A DNA stretch of 64,000 nucleotides, from assembly GCA_914767715.1 (NCBI GenBank), contig OU612071.1:10709493-10773492 (forward strand), in the 5' to 3' direction. This document shows, in pieces, positions 49,321-60,531 of this stretch. This DNA is from Membranipora membranacea (lineage: Eukaryota > Bryozoa > Gymnolaemata > Cheilostomatida > Membraniporidae). Numbering within the stretch: the first letter of the stretch is position 1; each line of letters starts with the position of its first letter. Both the position numbers and the translations under genes were made by a program. The notes beneath the pieces are model-generated. The model was not told the DNA's origin and did not search any database. It saw only the letters and a list, made by a program, of their open reading frames with translations.

Positions 49321-50369
49321 CGTCCGATGAAGACCGTCCTCTTTTTTGTTATGTTGTTTTCAACTGTGCAAAGGTATCCTCTCGCCTACATACCATCTAT
49401 TGCCCACCAAAGTGCAGGACAGGAAAGCATTTAAAGAGCTTTTTTCGCTACTACACGTCAGCAGAATTTAAAATATTCATTTTCATGTACCAATCTAATC
49501 CTATCGTCTGTTAATACAATGATTGTTATAGTAATTGTACAAGCCAAACCAAACCAGAACACGTCATCATCTGGGAAAATGGAACTACATGTAACTATGA
49601 AACTACAGAGGAAAAAGGATGGAAGCATGTGACTAATAATTTCCAAAATTTGAAAATGAAATACACTGGCCAAACTTATTTTTGCCGATGCCGGTAAGGT
49701 TTTTGGAGTTGTTGAGTTTATCAGTGTGATATAGGCGTCAACAGTGAATGTAAGTGAGTGATATTTGAAAAGTACAATTCCTGTAATGATTATTATTATT
49801 ATTCTTATCGTTACATTCACATTATTCTTATTCAATAGTTAATAATTCCCATAAAAACTATTTCAGCTTCATTTAGGTGGAGCCCTGCAGAAATCCTATA
49901 CTTCTCAAGATAGTGCAGCACACTCAACAGTGATTACTGTATAATTGACAATGTCTCCTTACAGAGTGATTTTTTAGTCATTGCAGAAGGGATTGCTGCT
50001 GCCCATTAATTGAAAAACTTCTCTAGCTGTTCAGAAACGTTATTTTGCGGCTCAGACAGGGTTCTATACTAATAGCCATTATTCATACTAAGCCTTAGCT
50101 CATACTAAGCCTTAGCTCATACTAAGCCTTAGCTCATACCAACAAAAAATTATTGCAGGCTGCGGAGGTTTGTGCTTGTGAGCAGCTGTGATGCATATGA
50201 GCACGCAACTCTCGGCTGAGCCAAGCAATAATGCTGGTGATCGTTTGGCCGGCATTTATTTTCCAGTTTTGGAAAGAATCACTGCCTCCATCCTTTTTCC
50301 TCTGTAATTTCATCATTACATGTTGTTCAATTTTTTCAGATGATGACGTGTCCTGTTGTAATAACTACT
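49321..50369. other. Degenerate repeat mosaic, no gene
   Basis: Contains scraps of the inverted-repeat family: CCGGTAAGGTTTTTGGAGTT at about 49690, with GGCGTCAACAGTGAATG following. The minus frame 49458-49835 begins in low-complexity ATT/ATA repeats and is not credible. Confidence 0.4.
50084..50139 (+). repeat. 17-bp tandem repeat, three units plus a partial
   Basis: CATACTAAGCCTTAGCT is repeated exactly at 50084, 50101 and 50118, followed by CATAC. The unit contains the palindromic CTAAGCCTTAG, so each copy can form a small hairpin. Confidence 0.92.
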
Positions 50370-51130
50370 TTTTTCACACTGCTGTGTCTGTGAATAGGTC
50401 AAGGGAGCAATTGACCATTTACTGTTGACGCCGATATCACATTTATAAACTCAAAGAACCTTACCGGCATCGGCAAAATTATGTTTGGCCACGGTAAACG
50501 CCATTAGATTCTGACTACGGTACTGAAGTATAATAATTTTAAGTTATTGTCATATACTCTAGCTTCATCATAGTTCCTGAGTACGTATTACGTACTCAGG
50601 AACAACAGCTATCACTGTAGTATGCATACTCAATTCACAGCACAGATCTATTCTTCCTTGTGAAGTGACAATAAAATTTGCAATCCAATTTGAACTGACT
50701 GGTTGTGTGCAGTCACTACTAAGAACAATTTTGAAGAAAAAAACGATGATGGTGGTGATAAGATCTGGCTCATCCAACAAAATATTTTTGATATTGTGTT
50801 ATGGGTATTCTTTACATTTTTATAGTACTGATGGAAGTGCTGAGGGTAAATGGCTGTATTTATATCAGTGTTTATTGGCCAATGATTGTATCTTATCATA
50901 AAAAGTTCCGGTTCTGGGGACAAATTATTAATACCATCATGTGCGGAAAGGTATCTTACATACGCTCTGCAATTTTCTTTGTGTTTGAATAATAAGGGGC
51001 TGGACAGGGGCTGATATCATGCCCAGCGTCCCTTGATTTTCCAAATTATTTCATTGAATGGTATATAGTAAACTATGGCTCACAGCACAAACTAATTACG
51101 TCATGTTGTGCTATTTAAATGGGACATATT
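50370..51130 (+). repeat. Degenerate third copy of part of the 2.3-kb repeat
   Basis: Direct-orientation relative of 22250-23020 (CTTACCGGCAT, GTACTCAGGAACAACAGCTA, TTAGTATAATAAGGGGCTGG-type blocks). It carries a near-palindromic TGAGTACGTATTACGTACTCA at 50578-50598. Overlapping frames at 50568-50992 are repeat shadows. Confidence 0.7.
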
Positions 51131-51900
51131 ATGATCAGTGAAGCATAAGCATTGTCCTGTTTAGGTAGTATATTATGTCTATGGGAGGGGACCCTACATG
51201 CCCTTTCTATAGAGGAAGACACAAAAAAGGTCTCTAGAGCATCAAACTCAACAGAAAGGAGATTGTTGTCATATTATTTTTCTTGCCCCCCCCCCAGCAT
51301 TCTATCATATACACTGTCTCAAATATTGTACCTGCAGGGTTTGCATTTCAATATGTCCATACACAGGAAGTGGCTCATAATGCAATACATGTACAACTCA
51401 GGATATTGAGGTTGTATCACATCATTATTAAATTTTTATGTTCTGTTATGCTAGCAAGAAGCACTATCATGAGATTCCTGAGTTTTACTGGCAATCAAAC
51501 TGCTTGGGTTGTTTGCCATTGGGAATCAGCCACTGAGCTGATGATCTTAGGTCCTAAACTTATTTTAATTTTCCACTTTGATCGTTTTTTTTTGTGATTT
51601 ATCTTACATGGATCAAATTTTAGGTGATGGCAATTTCCTGGCTACTCGAGTTTCCATAAGGACATGTTCTGCACCAGACTATCTAATGTTCTAGGGTTCA
51701 AAACTAACTAGCAAGCCATGTATTGTATTGTAGTGTTTTGTTATGAGTTAGACAAGTTCAGCACCACTGTAACGCTACCAGGCTACCACCAGGCTACCAC
51801 CAGGTGATTTTTTTATTGCTGCTCATGGCTACAGCTTCAGAGTCCACAACTTCAAATTGACTGCTATGAGATTGTTAGTATTTAGGATATAGATGATATT
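51131..51900. other. Unique sequence with minisatellite-like stretch, no gene
   Basis: A run of about 10 C lies at 51287-51296. TACCAGGCTACCACCAGGC near 51775-51804 is a short tandem of a 13-bp unit (ACCACCAGGCT). Frames at 51152-51597 have no homology or splice support. Confidence 0.45.
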
Positions 51901-51987
51901 GAAATGGTTGAATTTAAACTTTATTGCTGTATCGCTGTTCTGGTAGAATAATTGGTAAACCATGAATTAACGATAAGCGAAACTCAC

Positions 51988-52270
51988 CAAGCGCAGCCAT
52001 GATCAGGGAGATAAGTGCAAAGAACTTCATTCTCTTGTATCTACATCGAATAGGAAAACATGAATTAGAATTAGGCAAATTCATAGATTGAATCCCTCTC
52101 AAAAAACAAACATGATAATCGAATACATTTCCTTCAAACATTATCTTATATGATGCTATGGTGAGTAACTTTGCAACCAGATACTTACTGTGTGTCCTGA
52201 TGGTTAATATGAGCTATGTAAGTGAGGTGCTGTGAGGCTGTAGTCTTCTGATCTTTGTAACAGTGAGTCA
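51988..52270 (-). pseudogene. Peptide-gene copy J, exons 1-2 only with decayed TATA
   Basis: Exon 2 coding 51988-52030 (ATG at 52030) reads MKFFALISL and ISLIMAAL. It has a good GTGAGT donor and an intact exon 1 donor at 52188-52183. The TATA position reads TCTAAAAG (about 52280-52273) and the 66-bp block is unrecognisable upstream. No exon 3 equivalent is found on the minus strand down to 51800. The exon 2 signal-peptide sequence is preserved without a mature-peptide exon, so it is probably a relic or an unlinked exon donor. Confidence 0.75.
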
Positions 52271-52299
52271 CTTCTTTTAGACTCTCAACACAGGCTCCA

Positions 52300-54500
52300 T
52301 CACCATCATTTTATTAATGGTTATCCCTACTTTTGATAAAAAAGAATACTTTATGGATTATCAAAGCTTTGCTTTAATTATTCCACCATTTGCAGGATCT
52401 AAACTAAACACATAGAACTCTCATGTGAATTTTGTAACAGGATATGGAGGAAAAACTGTGCAAGAATTATTCATTATGTTTTAAAACCAATGATATCAAT
52501 TCATTATTCAAGATGGCAGGCAACGTCTCATAAGCTGGAAATTGGCATATCAATATTGATATACGTTGCCTGCCTACTTGGAATATGCAGGATTTCTGAT
52601 TTCTGTGAGTACCAGGATATTGAGAAAAAACTTTTATGAATTCATAAAATAATAGTTGAAGATACTTTTTGGAATAATGGCATGTTTGCCTGTGTCTTGC
52701 GGCGGACAGTTGAATTCAACACAAATCACACACACACTTTATTTGCTAAATGCAGAACAAGCCAAGTTAAATTTGACGGATATATGGTAAACATTGCTAT
52801 GAATATGTAAGATAGCATAGGGTAGGAGGTTATACTTAGACTTACTTGAAAAGAAAGCATATTCATCGCCAACATCAAACAGCTAAGGGTTCAGGATGAA
52901 ACGAGAGCTAAGACCCCTCCTTCTGCCTCAATTTGACAAGCATAATGTCTAAATTACCATTTTATACCAAAGCTAGCTATCGAGTCTATCAAAGCCTATC
53001 AAGTTGTCAACCAATGAGCCATGTTAGGCCAATAACCCTATCAGGCACGCTCCATTCAATAGGGTTTTCATGGTGGTAATGAATGTGTTGTGGGAAGCGA
53101 GATCACAATACGGAGCAGTGAATAACGGTTTGATGATTAGCCCCATCAACCAATCCCTGGGGATGGTAAGATGGCACCCTTGCTGATGCCTGCCGGTGTG
53201 TTCTGTAGGAATTGTTGGGTTCCGCTTGGGGAGCTCGATTGGTTGGTTGGTTGTTCTAGCCTTTAGAACCCTTGAGTGTATACCAGTGTATACCTCACCC
53301 TTGATGCTTTTCTAAATTTCTCAAAGTTGAGATACAATTTTCAGTTATTTCCTGTTGCTGCTCCAAGTGATAGCTGTGAATGGCAGTGAAGGCTGTATTT
53401 CTCAACAGTGAACAGCAAGCGCACTAATTGATTGCGCCATCTCACAATCCCTAAAAAAGAATGGATTGATTGCGCTAACCATAGCATACACGCTATTCAC
53501 CACTCAGAGAAGTGTTATATTTTCCAATAGCACAGTCCACTCCACCATTGCCACCCTATGTTACCAGCGTATGTGTTACGGTTATTGGCCCGTTGCTGGG
53601 ACCCCTTGTAGTGACCTCTTTTTTAGAGTGGGGCTAGTTTAAACAAACCCAGGAAACTTGGAAAAATATTAACAAGTTAATACCAAATAAGGGCGTATAA
53701 ATCATTTTCCTACATGTATAGCTATATCCTTTTTGATAAAACGACTAATGGAAAGTATAGAGCTTAATTTTCATTGGTTGCAAATATCAAATCAAGTTCA
53801 TAGGCTTTCAAAGATATATCGGGTATAAAACAGTTATGTTGAGTTTAATGGTTGTTGAATTGAGGCAGATAGTCTTAGTCTTAGCACTCGTTTCATCCTG
53901 AACCCTTAGCTGTTTGATGTTGGCGATGAATATGCTTCGTTTTCAAGTAAGCGTAAGTATAACCTTCTACCCATGCTATCTTACATATTCATAGCAATGT
54001 TTACCATCTTCCGTCAAATTTTACTTGGCTTGTTCTGCATTTAGCAAATAAAGTGTGTGCGTGATTTGTGTTGAATTCAGCTGTCCGCTGCAAGACACCG
54101 GCAAACATGTTATTATTCCAAAAAAATATCTTCAACTATTATTTTATGAATTCATAAAAGTTTTTCTCAATATCCTGGTACTCACAGAAATCTGAAATCC
54201 TACAAATTCAAAGTAGGACTAATCAATAATGATATGCCAATTTCCAGCTTATGAGAAGTTGCCTGCCTTCTTGGAATAATAAATTGATATCATGGGTTTA
54301 AACACATAATGAATGATTATTGCACAGTTCTTTCTCAATATCCTGTTACAAAATTCACAGGAGAGTTCTATATGTTTAGTTTAGATCCTGCGAATGGTGG
54401 AACACAAATAATAACAGCAAAGCTTTGATAATCCATATAGTATCGTTTTTTATCAAAAGTAGGGATATCCATTAAAAAGATGACCACTTCCAGCTCACAA
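52300..54500. repeat. Imperfect palindrome between divergent remnants J and K
   Basis: Arms about 52300-52960 and 53850-54500 are reverse complements (GAATTCATAAAATAATAGTT versus AACTATTATTTTATGAATTC near 52640 and 54140). Geometric centre 53398. The spacer has decayed 3'-flank material (GGGGATGGTAAGATGGC at 53160; TTCAGTTATTTCCTGTTGCT near 53340). The arms are more diverged than in other pairs, so this is likely the oldest pair. No gene. Confidence 0.72.
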
Positions 54501-54519
54501 GATGGTGCCTGTGTTGAGA

Positions 54520-54808
54520 ATCTAAAGGAAGTGACTCACTGTTACAAAGATCACAATAATACAGCCTCACAGCACCTCACTGTCATAGCTCATATTTACC
54601 ATCGAGACCCACAGTGAGTATCTGGTTGCAAAGTTACTCACCATAGCATCATAAAGCTTATGTTTGAAGGAAATGTATTCGATTATCTTGTTTTTTTTTG
54701 ACATGGGTTCTATGAATTTGCCTTATTCTAATTCTTGTTTTCCTATTCAATGGAGATACAAGACAATGGAGTTCTTTGCACTTATCTCCATGATTCTGGC
54801 TGCACTTT
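54520..54808 (+). pseudogene. Peptide-gene copy K, exons 1-2 only with decayed TATA
   Basis: Mirror partner of J. Exon 1 ends at 54613 (donor GTGAGT). Exon 2 coding 54766-54808 reads MEFFALISM and MILAAL, with the Lys2 to Glu change unusual for a signal peptide n-region. The TATA position is AATCTAAAG. The exon 2 donor context is CACTTT/GTGAGT. No exon 3 follows before the SINE-bearing L remnant. Confidence 0.75.
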
Positions 54809-55299
54809 GTGAGTTTCACTTATCGTTAATTTATGCTTTACCAATTATTCTACCAGAACAGCAATACAGCAATAAAGTTTAAATTCAAAAATTTTCAATT
54901 TCATCTATTTCCTAAATACAAACAATCTCATAGCAGTCAATTTGATTTCACTCACCCAATAAGCACTGTTCCCAATCAGCCTTTTCCATGAAGAGACAGT
55001 GTTTATGAGTTCTCAAATATCTAATTGTTACATAGATAAATGTGTGCTTATTGAATTCTCTATAGCTCAACAACTAATAATGCGAGGCTGCGATTTAGCA
55101 GTGTCACCTAATGAGTAAATAATTTGCACCAACTGAACGGGCAAAGTCAGGCTATGAAATTGATCTTCTGTGTCATGTGAAGTAGTTAATGTCTTACAAG
55201 TGGAAAAATTGATGATGTCATCAGCTAGTGCATGAGTTTCATGGCCTCATTTGGAAGATCTGTTTGTGCAAATTATATGCCCATTAGATGACAATCCTG

Positions 55300-55616
55300 A
55301 TATTTTAGTCTTGATTGGTTATTCTAGATCTATACAGAATTAAATGTGCCTGAGTGGCAGCAGTAGTTTGAGGATCGTTAAACAAATGATTAAAATCAGA
55401 CTTATCACACGCCATATCCCGAAGCATGGGCAGCAAGAAGGTAGTTGTCCTAGGCCCCAACATCTTCACCAGATTGCCCTCTGCTTGCAGGCAGGTCGGA
55501 GCGCGCCTGGAGGCCAATCAAACCCCAGTAGGGGATGGACTGCAGTTCGATTCGAATCCAGGCCCTTCAAATTTGCATGCAAAAGGAATGGCGCTCTAAC
55601 CAACTGAGCCCGCCTC
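55300..55616 (-). mobile_element. tRNA-derived SINE in intron 2 of remnant L
   Basis: Full-length minus-strand element with head at about 55616 and body to about 55300. It shares the extra head segment (GATGGACTGCAGTTCG) with the copy I element. Same intronic site as in A, C, G, I and N. Confidence 0.78.
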
Positions 55617-55684
55617 CTCCTCTCTAGATAATGCTTTACTGGTAAATTGATTGAGAACCTACAAAAATAAAAATTTAAACTAAC

Positions 55685-55727
55685 CTAGTGCAGTCAGAAT
55701 CAGGGAGATAAGTGCAAAGACCTTCAT
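55685..55727 (-). pseudogene. Peptide-gene copy L, exon 2 remnant
   Basis: ATG at 55727, reading MKVFALISL, with a Thr for Ala near the end (CTGACTGCACTAG). Donor changed to GTTAGT but still GT. Exon 1, promoter and exon 3 are missing: upstream from about 55830 the sequence is unrelated, and exon 3 has been lost near 55000-55020. Partner of copy M in a disrupted head-to-head pair. Confidence 0.75.
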
Positions 55728-55829
55728 TTTCTTATACCTACAATGAAGGAAGAGCACATGTTAAAACGAGCAGATTCATTAAACCCAAACATAAAAAAAC
55801 ATGATGTCTACTTATACCATACATTAAAT

Positions 55830-57892
55830 AATTATAGTTGCATAATTTTGCCAGGAATGTGGCATAATCATTGTATAAAGTGGAATAATGAATGTATAAA
55901 CATGATTATTCAGACTTATGCCAGTGTATAATCATTGAATAGGAACTGATTTTGCACAGTGTTATGTCATTTGAGTAACAGCTGATATCTATTCATGTAG
56001 GAAAAAATTGTATAAGAGGATATTGGATATTAGGTTGGTGATAAGGAAACCCTTCAGTTGTTCATTATAGCAATAATAAATATGTGTCTTAGCTTCCATT
56101 GCTTTAATATTTGCCCAAACCTAAACTTGTAACATACACTGCACACCGCATCTCAAGAGTGTACATATCTCTGAACTCACTAATAATCTATCATCAACCC
56201 ATCTGTTCGTATGCCCAAATAATATGGTACACTCCTTTATTTGATAGGCTCGTGCTGACATTGAGGTAGAGACTGCAGTAAGCAACATGACAGATTTTTG
56301 GAGGGAGCACAGGGTTAGTCATTGACCAGATAGGGTACATAAACATTGTATTTCTACAGCTTGAGCAACTTTAAGGGTTTTAATCTATAGCATGATTTAC
56401 TCAAACACTCTTAATCAGAAAAATTTTGCTTAATCCCAGGCCGACAGATGTACAACTTTTGTGCACTGATAACCCAGGTTTACTACATCACCAGCCACCC
56501 CTGTTCACCCTCAGATTTCTGTCTATTAAGTCGTTTGGTAGAGAAGAAGCACTCAACAGCACCGAATATCCTCAGCACCCTTAGATAGCACACAATATGA
56601 CCATCAATAAAAATCAGAGCTGAGACCAAGTTCCTGCCCTGAGCCAGAGCAGTTTTTTGGTCCAATTGTCGCAACATACCACTTTAGATATATATAATTT
56701 ATATATTCAAAAAGTTAATAAATAAGATTGAGATTTCAAATAATGATCATAAAATGATTTTGGTGACTCAACTAAAATCTCATATCTCATAGCCAAGATG
56801 TTGCAACTACAGAAGGAAAGAGGTTGATGCAATTTTTTTAAGACCGTGATTTGGTGATTTGGTATTTTTTTCTCATGATGTTTCTGTTTTGAGAATGCAT
56901 AATGCACAGATGACAATCTTCGAAAAAAATTGATGTGATAGTTGCACCAATTCCGGTCTTATAGAAATTTACAACAACTTCTTTCCATCTGTAGTTGCAA
57001 TATCTTGGCTAATGGGATATGAGATTTTGTTACCAAAATGATTGTAAATGATGATTAATTGAGAGTTTAATCTTGTTTTATTGATTATGAGAATATGTAT
57101 ATCTCAAATTGTATGTTGCGGTAATTGGACATTATTCAATGGACTTTTAAAACTGCTCTAGGTCTGGGCAGAAAACTTGTCTCAGCTCTGATGTGCTATC
57201 AAAGGGTGCTGGAGAAATGTGCAGCGTCTTCCCTACCATTCGACCTTGCGTAAGCTGAAATCTGACGGTGACCTAGGGTGGGTGATGATGTAATAAACCT
57301 GGATTATCAGTGCACAAAAGTTGGATATCTATTGGCCTGAGGCTAGGCATATTTTGTCTGGTTAAGAATAGTGTTTGTATAAACATTGCTACAGTTTGCA
57401 GCCCTCAAAATCAATCAAGCTCTTGCAAAACAATGTTTATGTACCCAATCTTGTCAATGACCAACCCTGTGCTCGCTCCAAAAATCATTAATTTGTTTTT
57501 TTTTCCGGAGGCTCTACCTTACTGTCAGCACGATCCAATAAAATATAGGAGTGTACCATATTTGTGGATATAAACAGATGGTTTGACGATAGATGATTAG
57601 TGAGTTCAGAGATAAGTGCACTCTTGAGATGCCATGTGCAGTGGATGCTCCAAGTTTAAGTTTGAGCAAATATAAAAGCAATGGAAGCTAAAATACATAT
57701 TTATGATTGCTTGGGTTTCCTAATCACCAACCCAATATCCGATATCCTGTTATACAATTTTTCCCTTCATGAATAGATATCAGCTGTTATTCAAATGACA
57801 TAAGTGTATAATTTATAACCTGCAAAATGTGGAACACAAACAATTGAAACTTGTCTCCAACACGCTATTAATTGTTGTTTTTGTCATAAATT
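55830..57892. repeat. Imperfect palindrome between L and M
   Basis: Spacer family of A/B and C/D, geometric centre about 56964. From about 55830 to 55960 a foreign stretch replaces promoter and exon 1 of L; homology resumes at GAGTAACAGCTGATATC (55973). It includes the segment at 56960-57060 shared with 14425-14510. Frames 56483-56916 and 57310-57573 are repeat-borne. Confidence 0.7.
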
Positions 57893-57958
57893 GGAACAGC
57901 CGATAGAAAAATGACAACTTCCAGCATATGACTTGTTGCCTGTGTTGAGAGTATTAAA
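57893..57958 (+). promoter_or_regulatory. 66-bp core promoter block of copy M, TATA variant
   Basis: Block length is preserved (GGAACAGCCGATAG at 57893), but TATAAAA has become TATTAAA at 57952-57958, a weaker TATA variant. Confidence 0.72.
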
Positions 57959-58200
57959 GAAGAGACCAGATAATACAAAGATCACAAGACTACAACCTCA
58001 CAGCACCTCACTGTCACAGCTCATATTAACCATCACAATCCACAGTAAGTATCTGGTTGCAAATTTACTGACCATGGCATCATATATGATAATGTTTGAA
58101 GTAAATGTTTTAATTTAACGTTTTGTTTTATGATATGGGTCCTATGAATTTGTCTTCTCTCTTATATATCATATTATTTTTTTGATGTAGATACAAGAAA

Positions 58201-59040
58201 ATGAAGGTCTTCGCACTTATATCCCTGATCATTGCCGCACTCGGTGAGTTTTGCTTCTCCTCTTTTCATGAATTCCAAATATGCTACCAGTACATTAGTC
58301 TACGCACTGTGCAGGATTTGCTTGGATTTTTCCTCTCATTACTTTTACATTAATCTTACTTCATATAGCCTAGGGTCCAATAATACACATTGTATGACCT
58401 TTTGTCAATGTCATGAATAACCGCCCTTATTCAAAATGAAAGAAATTCTGGCTGACATTTTCTTCACTACTTGGCAGTGAATATCTCTGATCATGGGTAT
58501 TTCCCTAACATGAGGCTACTTTTCCCAGAGTCTGACTGGAATACTCTCATACCTGGAGCAATATAGTAGGTTGCATGAATAGAAATCAATAGATATTGCA
58601 GTTTTAGTGCTCCCCTTGATTAACTTATAACACTCAAGAGCAGACAACTCCAGCGAAATCCTGCATTGTTCTCAGACTTTTTCCCCTCCGGGGGGCCGTC
58701 GGACAGGGGCAAAGTCTGGGGGGCTCAGACTACCAGCACATAAATATGGTAAATAATTGCAATGCAACACTGTGAAATCTGTGTTCGATTTGATCAAAGT
58801 TTTGATTCAACAATTTTTCAATATCGTCTATTTCCTAAATAAAAACAACCTCATAGCATTCAATTGCATTTCACTCACTCCACTTGTATTAATGAGTTCT
58901 CAAACATTCAAACATACTGTCTTTTATAGCTGTTGTACAGATTGAAGCTGGGGTCAGTAGCTTTGTCAGCATCGTCCGGCATAGCAATATACGCAGATAT
59001 CCGTGGAGGCAGTACAGTTATTGACTCAATTAAAGGCTAA
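58201..59040 (+). pseudogene. Peptide-gene copy M, frameshifted exon 3 and lost 3'UTR exons
   Basis: Exon 1 (donor at 58045), exon 2 (coding 58201-58243, MKVFALISL, ISLIIAAL) and the exon 3 acceptor (CTTTTATAG) are intact. Exon 3 (from 58930) reads normally through VVQIEAGV, then has lost 3 and, net, 17 bases. The frame shifts and ends at TGA 59022-59024 after a basic, Tyr/Arg-containing tail unlike the family. The original frame is still visible downstream up to a TAA at 59038-59040. The normal sequence after the stop and exon 4 are absent. Intron 2 carries a 435-bp insertion. It is probably dead, though a short secreted product remains possible. Confidence 0.8.
58295..58729. mobile_element. 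435-bp insertion in intron 2 of copy M with 11-bp flanking duplication
   Basis: Compared with copies B and D, the intron is split at CTACCAGTACA. The target appears at 58284-58294 and again, with one mismatch (CTACCAGCACA), at 58730-58740. The insert ends in a GC-rich hairpin (CAGACTTTTTCCCCT ... AGGGGCAAAGTCTG, about 58674-58717) unlike the AT-rich surroundings. No coding capacity. Confidence 0.7.
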
Positions 59041-59695
59041 AAGTTGAAGTTAGTCTTCAACTAGGAGAAACCTAAACTTGACATATTCACCCTCTTTAAT
59101 TAACATTGTATGAATTCAATTTAGGAGACAACATATAATAATAAAGGATAACCTCTGCAAACAGGTTTTATTATGTAACGCAATCATTAAAATGGTGTTG
59201 TTGTTCATTGTTGGCGTGCACGGTTGCTGTTAAAATATTTCATCTGCCAAGTACTAATGCCTGACCCATCAATGGGGATGTACATGAAGATTGGCCATTC
59301 ACCAATCTAGGCAATTTTATTGAGATGAGGCTCAATCTATTAACCATTACATAGAGAGATCACCATTTTGGTCACATTTCAATTCACAACTGGCTTTAAA
59401 TCAGCACTCACATATGCCACCTTTGCATGCAGGCCTGTTAATCAAGTACTACAGAACAATAATTGCTGTAATATAATGCATTATTTAATTATTCATTAAT
59501 TGCAAGTTATTTAGGGTAATGATCAGTGTCAATATTGGCATCAGTTTGTTTTGCAACACAATTTTATTGCACAGTGTGTGAGGTCAGATTTATAGCATTA
59601 ATCCGGAAATATGCATTATCAGTTGAGAATTTATTTCAAAGTCATTTATCAAAATAGTGTGTCTATGTAATTTGCTAAATTTGGACAGCTTTCAA
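59041..59695. other. Unique sequence, no gene recognised
   Basis: Not shared with other peptide-gene copies. It separates copy M from the LINE fragment. No open frames of note. Confidence 0.45.
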
Positions 59696-59697
59696 AA

Positions 59698-60117
59698 TTG
59701 AGTTCTGCGACTGCAAGTTATGTTGGTTCCTTTGAGAATTCACGTACGACTACAGATCAGACTGCCTCAGTATTACATAATATACAGATATACTCCTGCC
59801 TCTACAATCAACATCGGCGTTCAACCAATTACAGTCAGGTCATTGCGCAGCGTCTCAGATCAGAACTATCACCAATGACCAACGAACTTGGATACACTTC
59901 ATCTTTGGAAGCCGAAGCTGTATTCAAATTCACAAGAGATGTCATCAACGCGCTAGACAACAAGGACACAATGGGTGTCAAAGCACTTTAACTCGACATC
60001 TCAAAAGCGTTTGACAAAATGCAACCAAGCTTCGCTGTTGAGAAAATGCTCAAGTTGGATAATAATCCTGCATTCTTCAAACTCATCCGTAGCTTCCTCT
60101 CCGACAGGCAATGGAAT
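59698..60117 (+). mobile_element. Non-LTR retrotransposon (LINE) reverse-transcriptase fragment with an internal stop
   Basis: One reading frame covers 59698-59988 and, after TAA at 59989-59991, continues to about 60114. It contains a GYTSSLEAEA-type segment, FTRDVINALDNKD, and then LDISKAFDKM followed by FLSDRQ. This is the typical order of RT motifs around the first catalytic aspartate of LINE-type (jockey/CR1-like) reverse transcriptases. The frame ends abruptly where the tRNA-derived SINE head begins. It is a dead, truncated piece of about 140 codons. Confidence 0.75.
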
Positions 60118-60193
60118 GCAATGCAATTCGAATCCATGACCTTCAAATTTGCATGCAAAAGGAATAGCGCTCTAACCAACTGAGCCCACCTCC
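60118..60193 (-). mobile_element. tRNA-derived SINE head only, intron 2 of copy N
   Basis: Minus-strand head from about 60193 to 60118, with the A box (GGCTCAGTTGGTTAGAGCG) and B box-like GGTCATGGATTCGAATT. The rest of the SINE body is missing, replaced by the LINE fragment. Confidence 0.75.
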
Positions 60194-60260
60194 CTCTCTC
60201 TAGATAGTGCTTTACTGGTGAATTGATTGAGAACCTTCAAAAATAAAAATTGAAATTCAC

Positions 60261-60520
60261 CTATAGCAGCCAGAATCAGGGAGATAAGTGCAAAGACCTT
60301 CATTTTCTTGTACCTACAATGAAAAAATAGTATGCAATAATACGAGCAAATTCATTAAACCCTAAACATAAACAAAAGCATGATAGTTGATCACATTTAC
60401 ATCCAATATCATCTCACAAATGTCTTAATCAATAAATTTACAACCAGATACTTACTTTGGATTTAGAGGTTTGATTCAGTGAGGTGCTGTGAGGCTGTAG
60501 TCTTGTGATCTTTGTATTAT
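60261..60520 (-). pseudogene. Peptide-gene copy N, exons 1-2 only
   Basis: Exon 2 coding 60261-60303 (ATG at 60303) reads MKVFALISL, ISLILAAI, with a GTGAAT donor. Exon 1 ends at 60456, before the donor at 60455-60450. Intron 2 runs into the SINE head and then the LINE fragment; no exon 3 is found on this strand. The break is at the SINE. Confidence 0.75.
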
Positions 60521-60531
60521 CTGGTCTCCTC

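Noticed and set aside
49458-49835. 125-aa minus-strand frame starting with Ile-rich repeats
   Set aside because: The start lies in simple ATT/ATA repeats and there is no homologue in the related repeat copies.
50084-50139. CRISPR-like array
   Set aside because: Units are directly adjacent without spacers, in a eukaryotic context; it is a simple tandem repeat.
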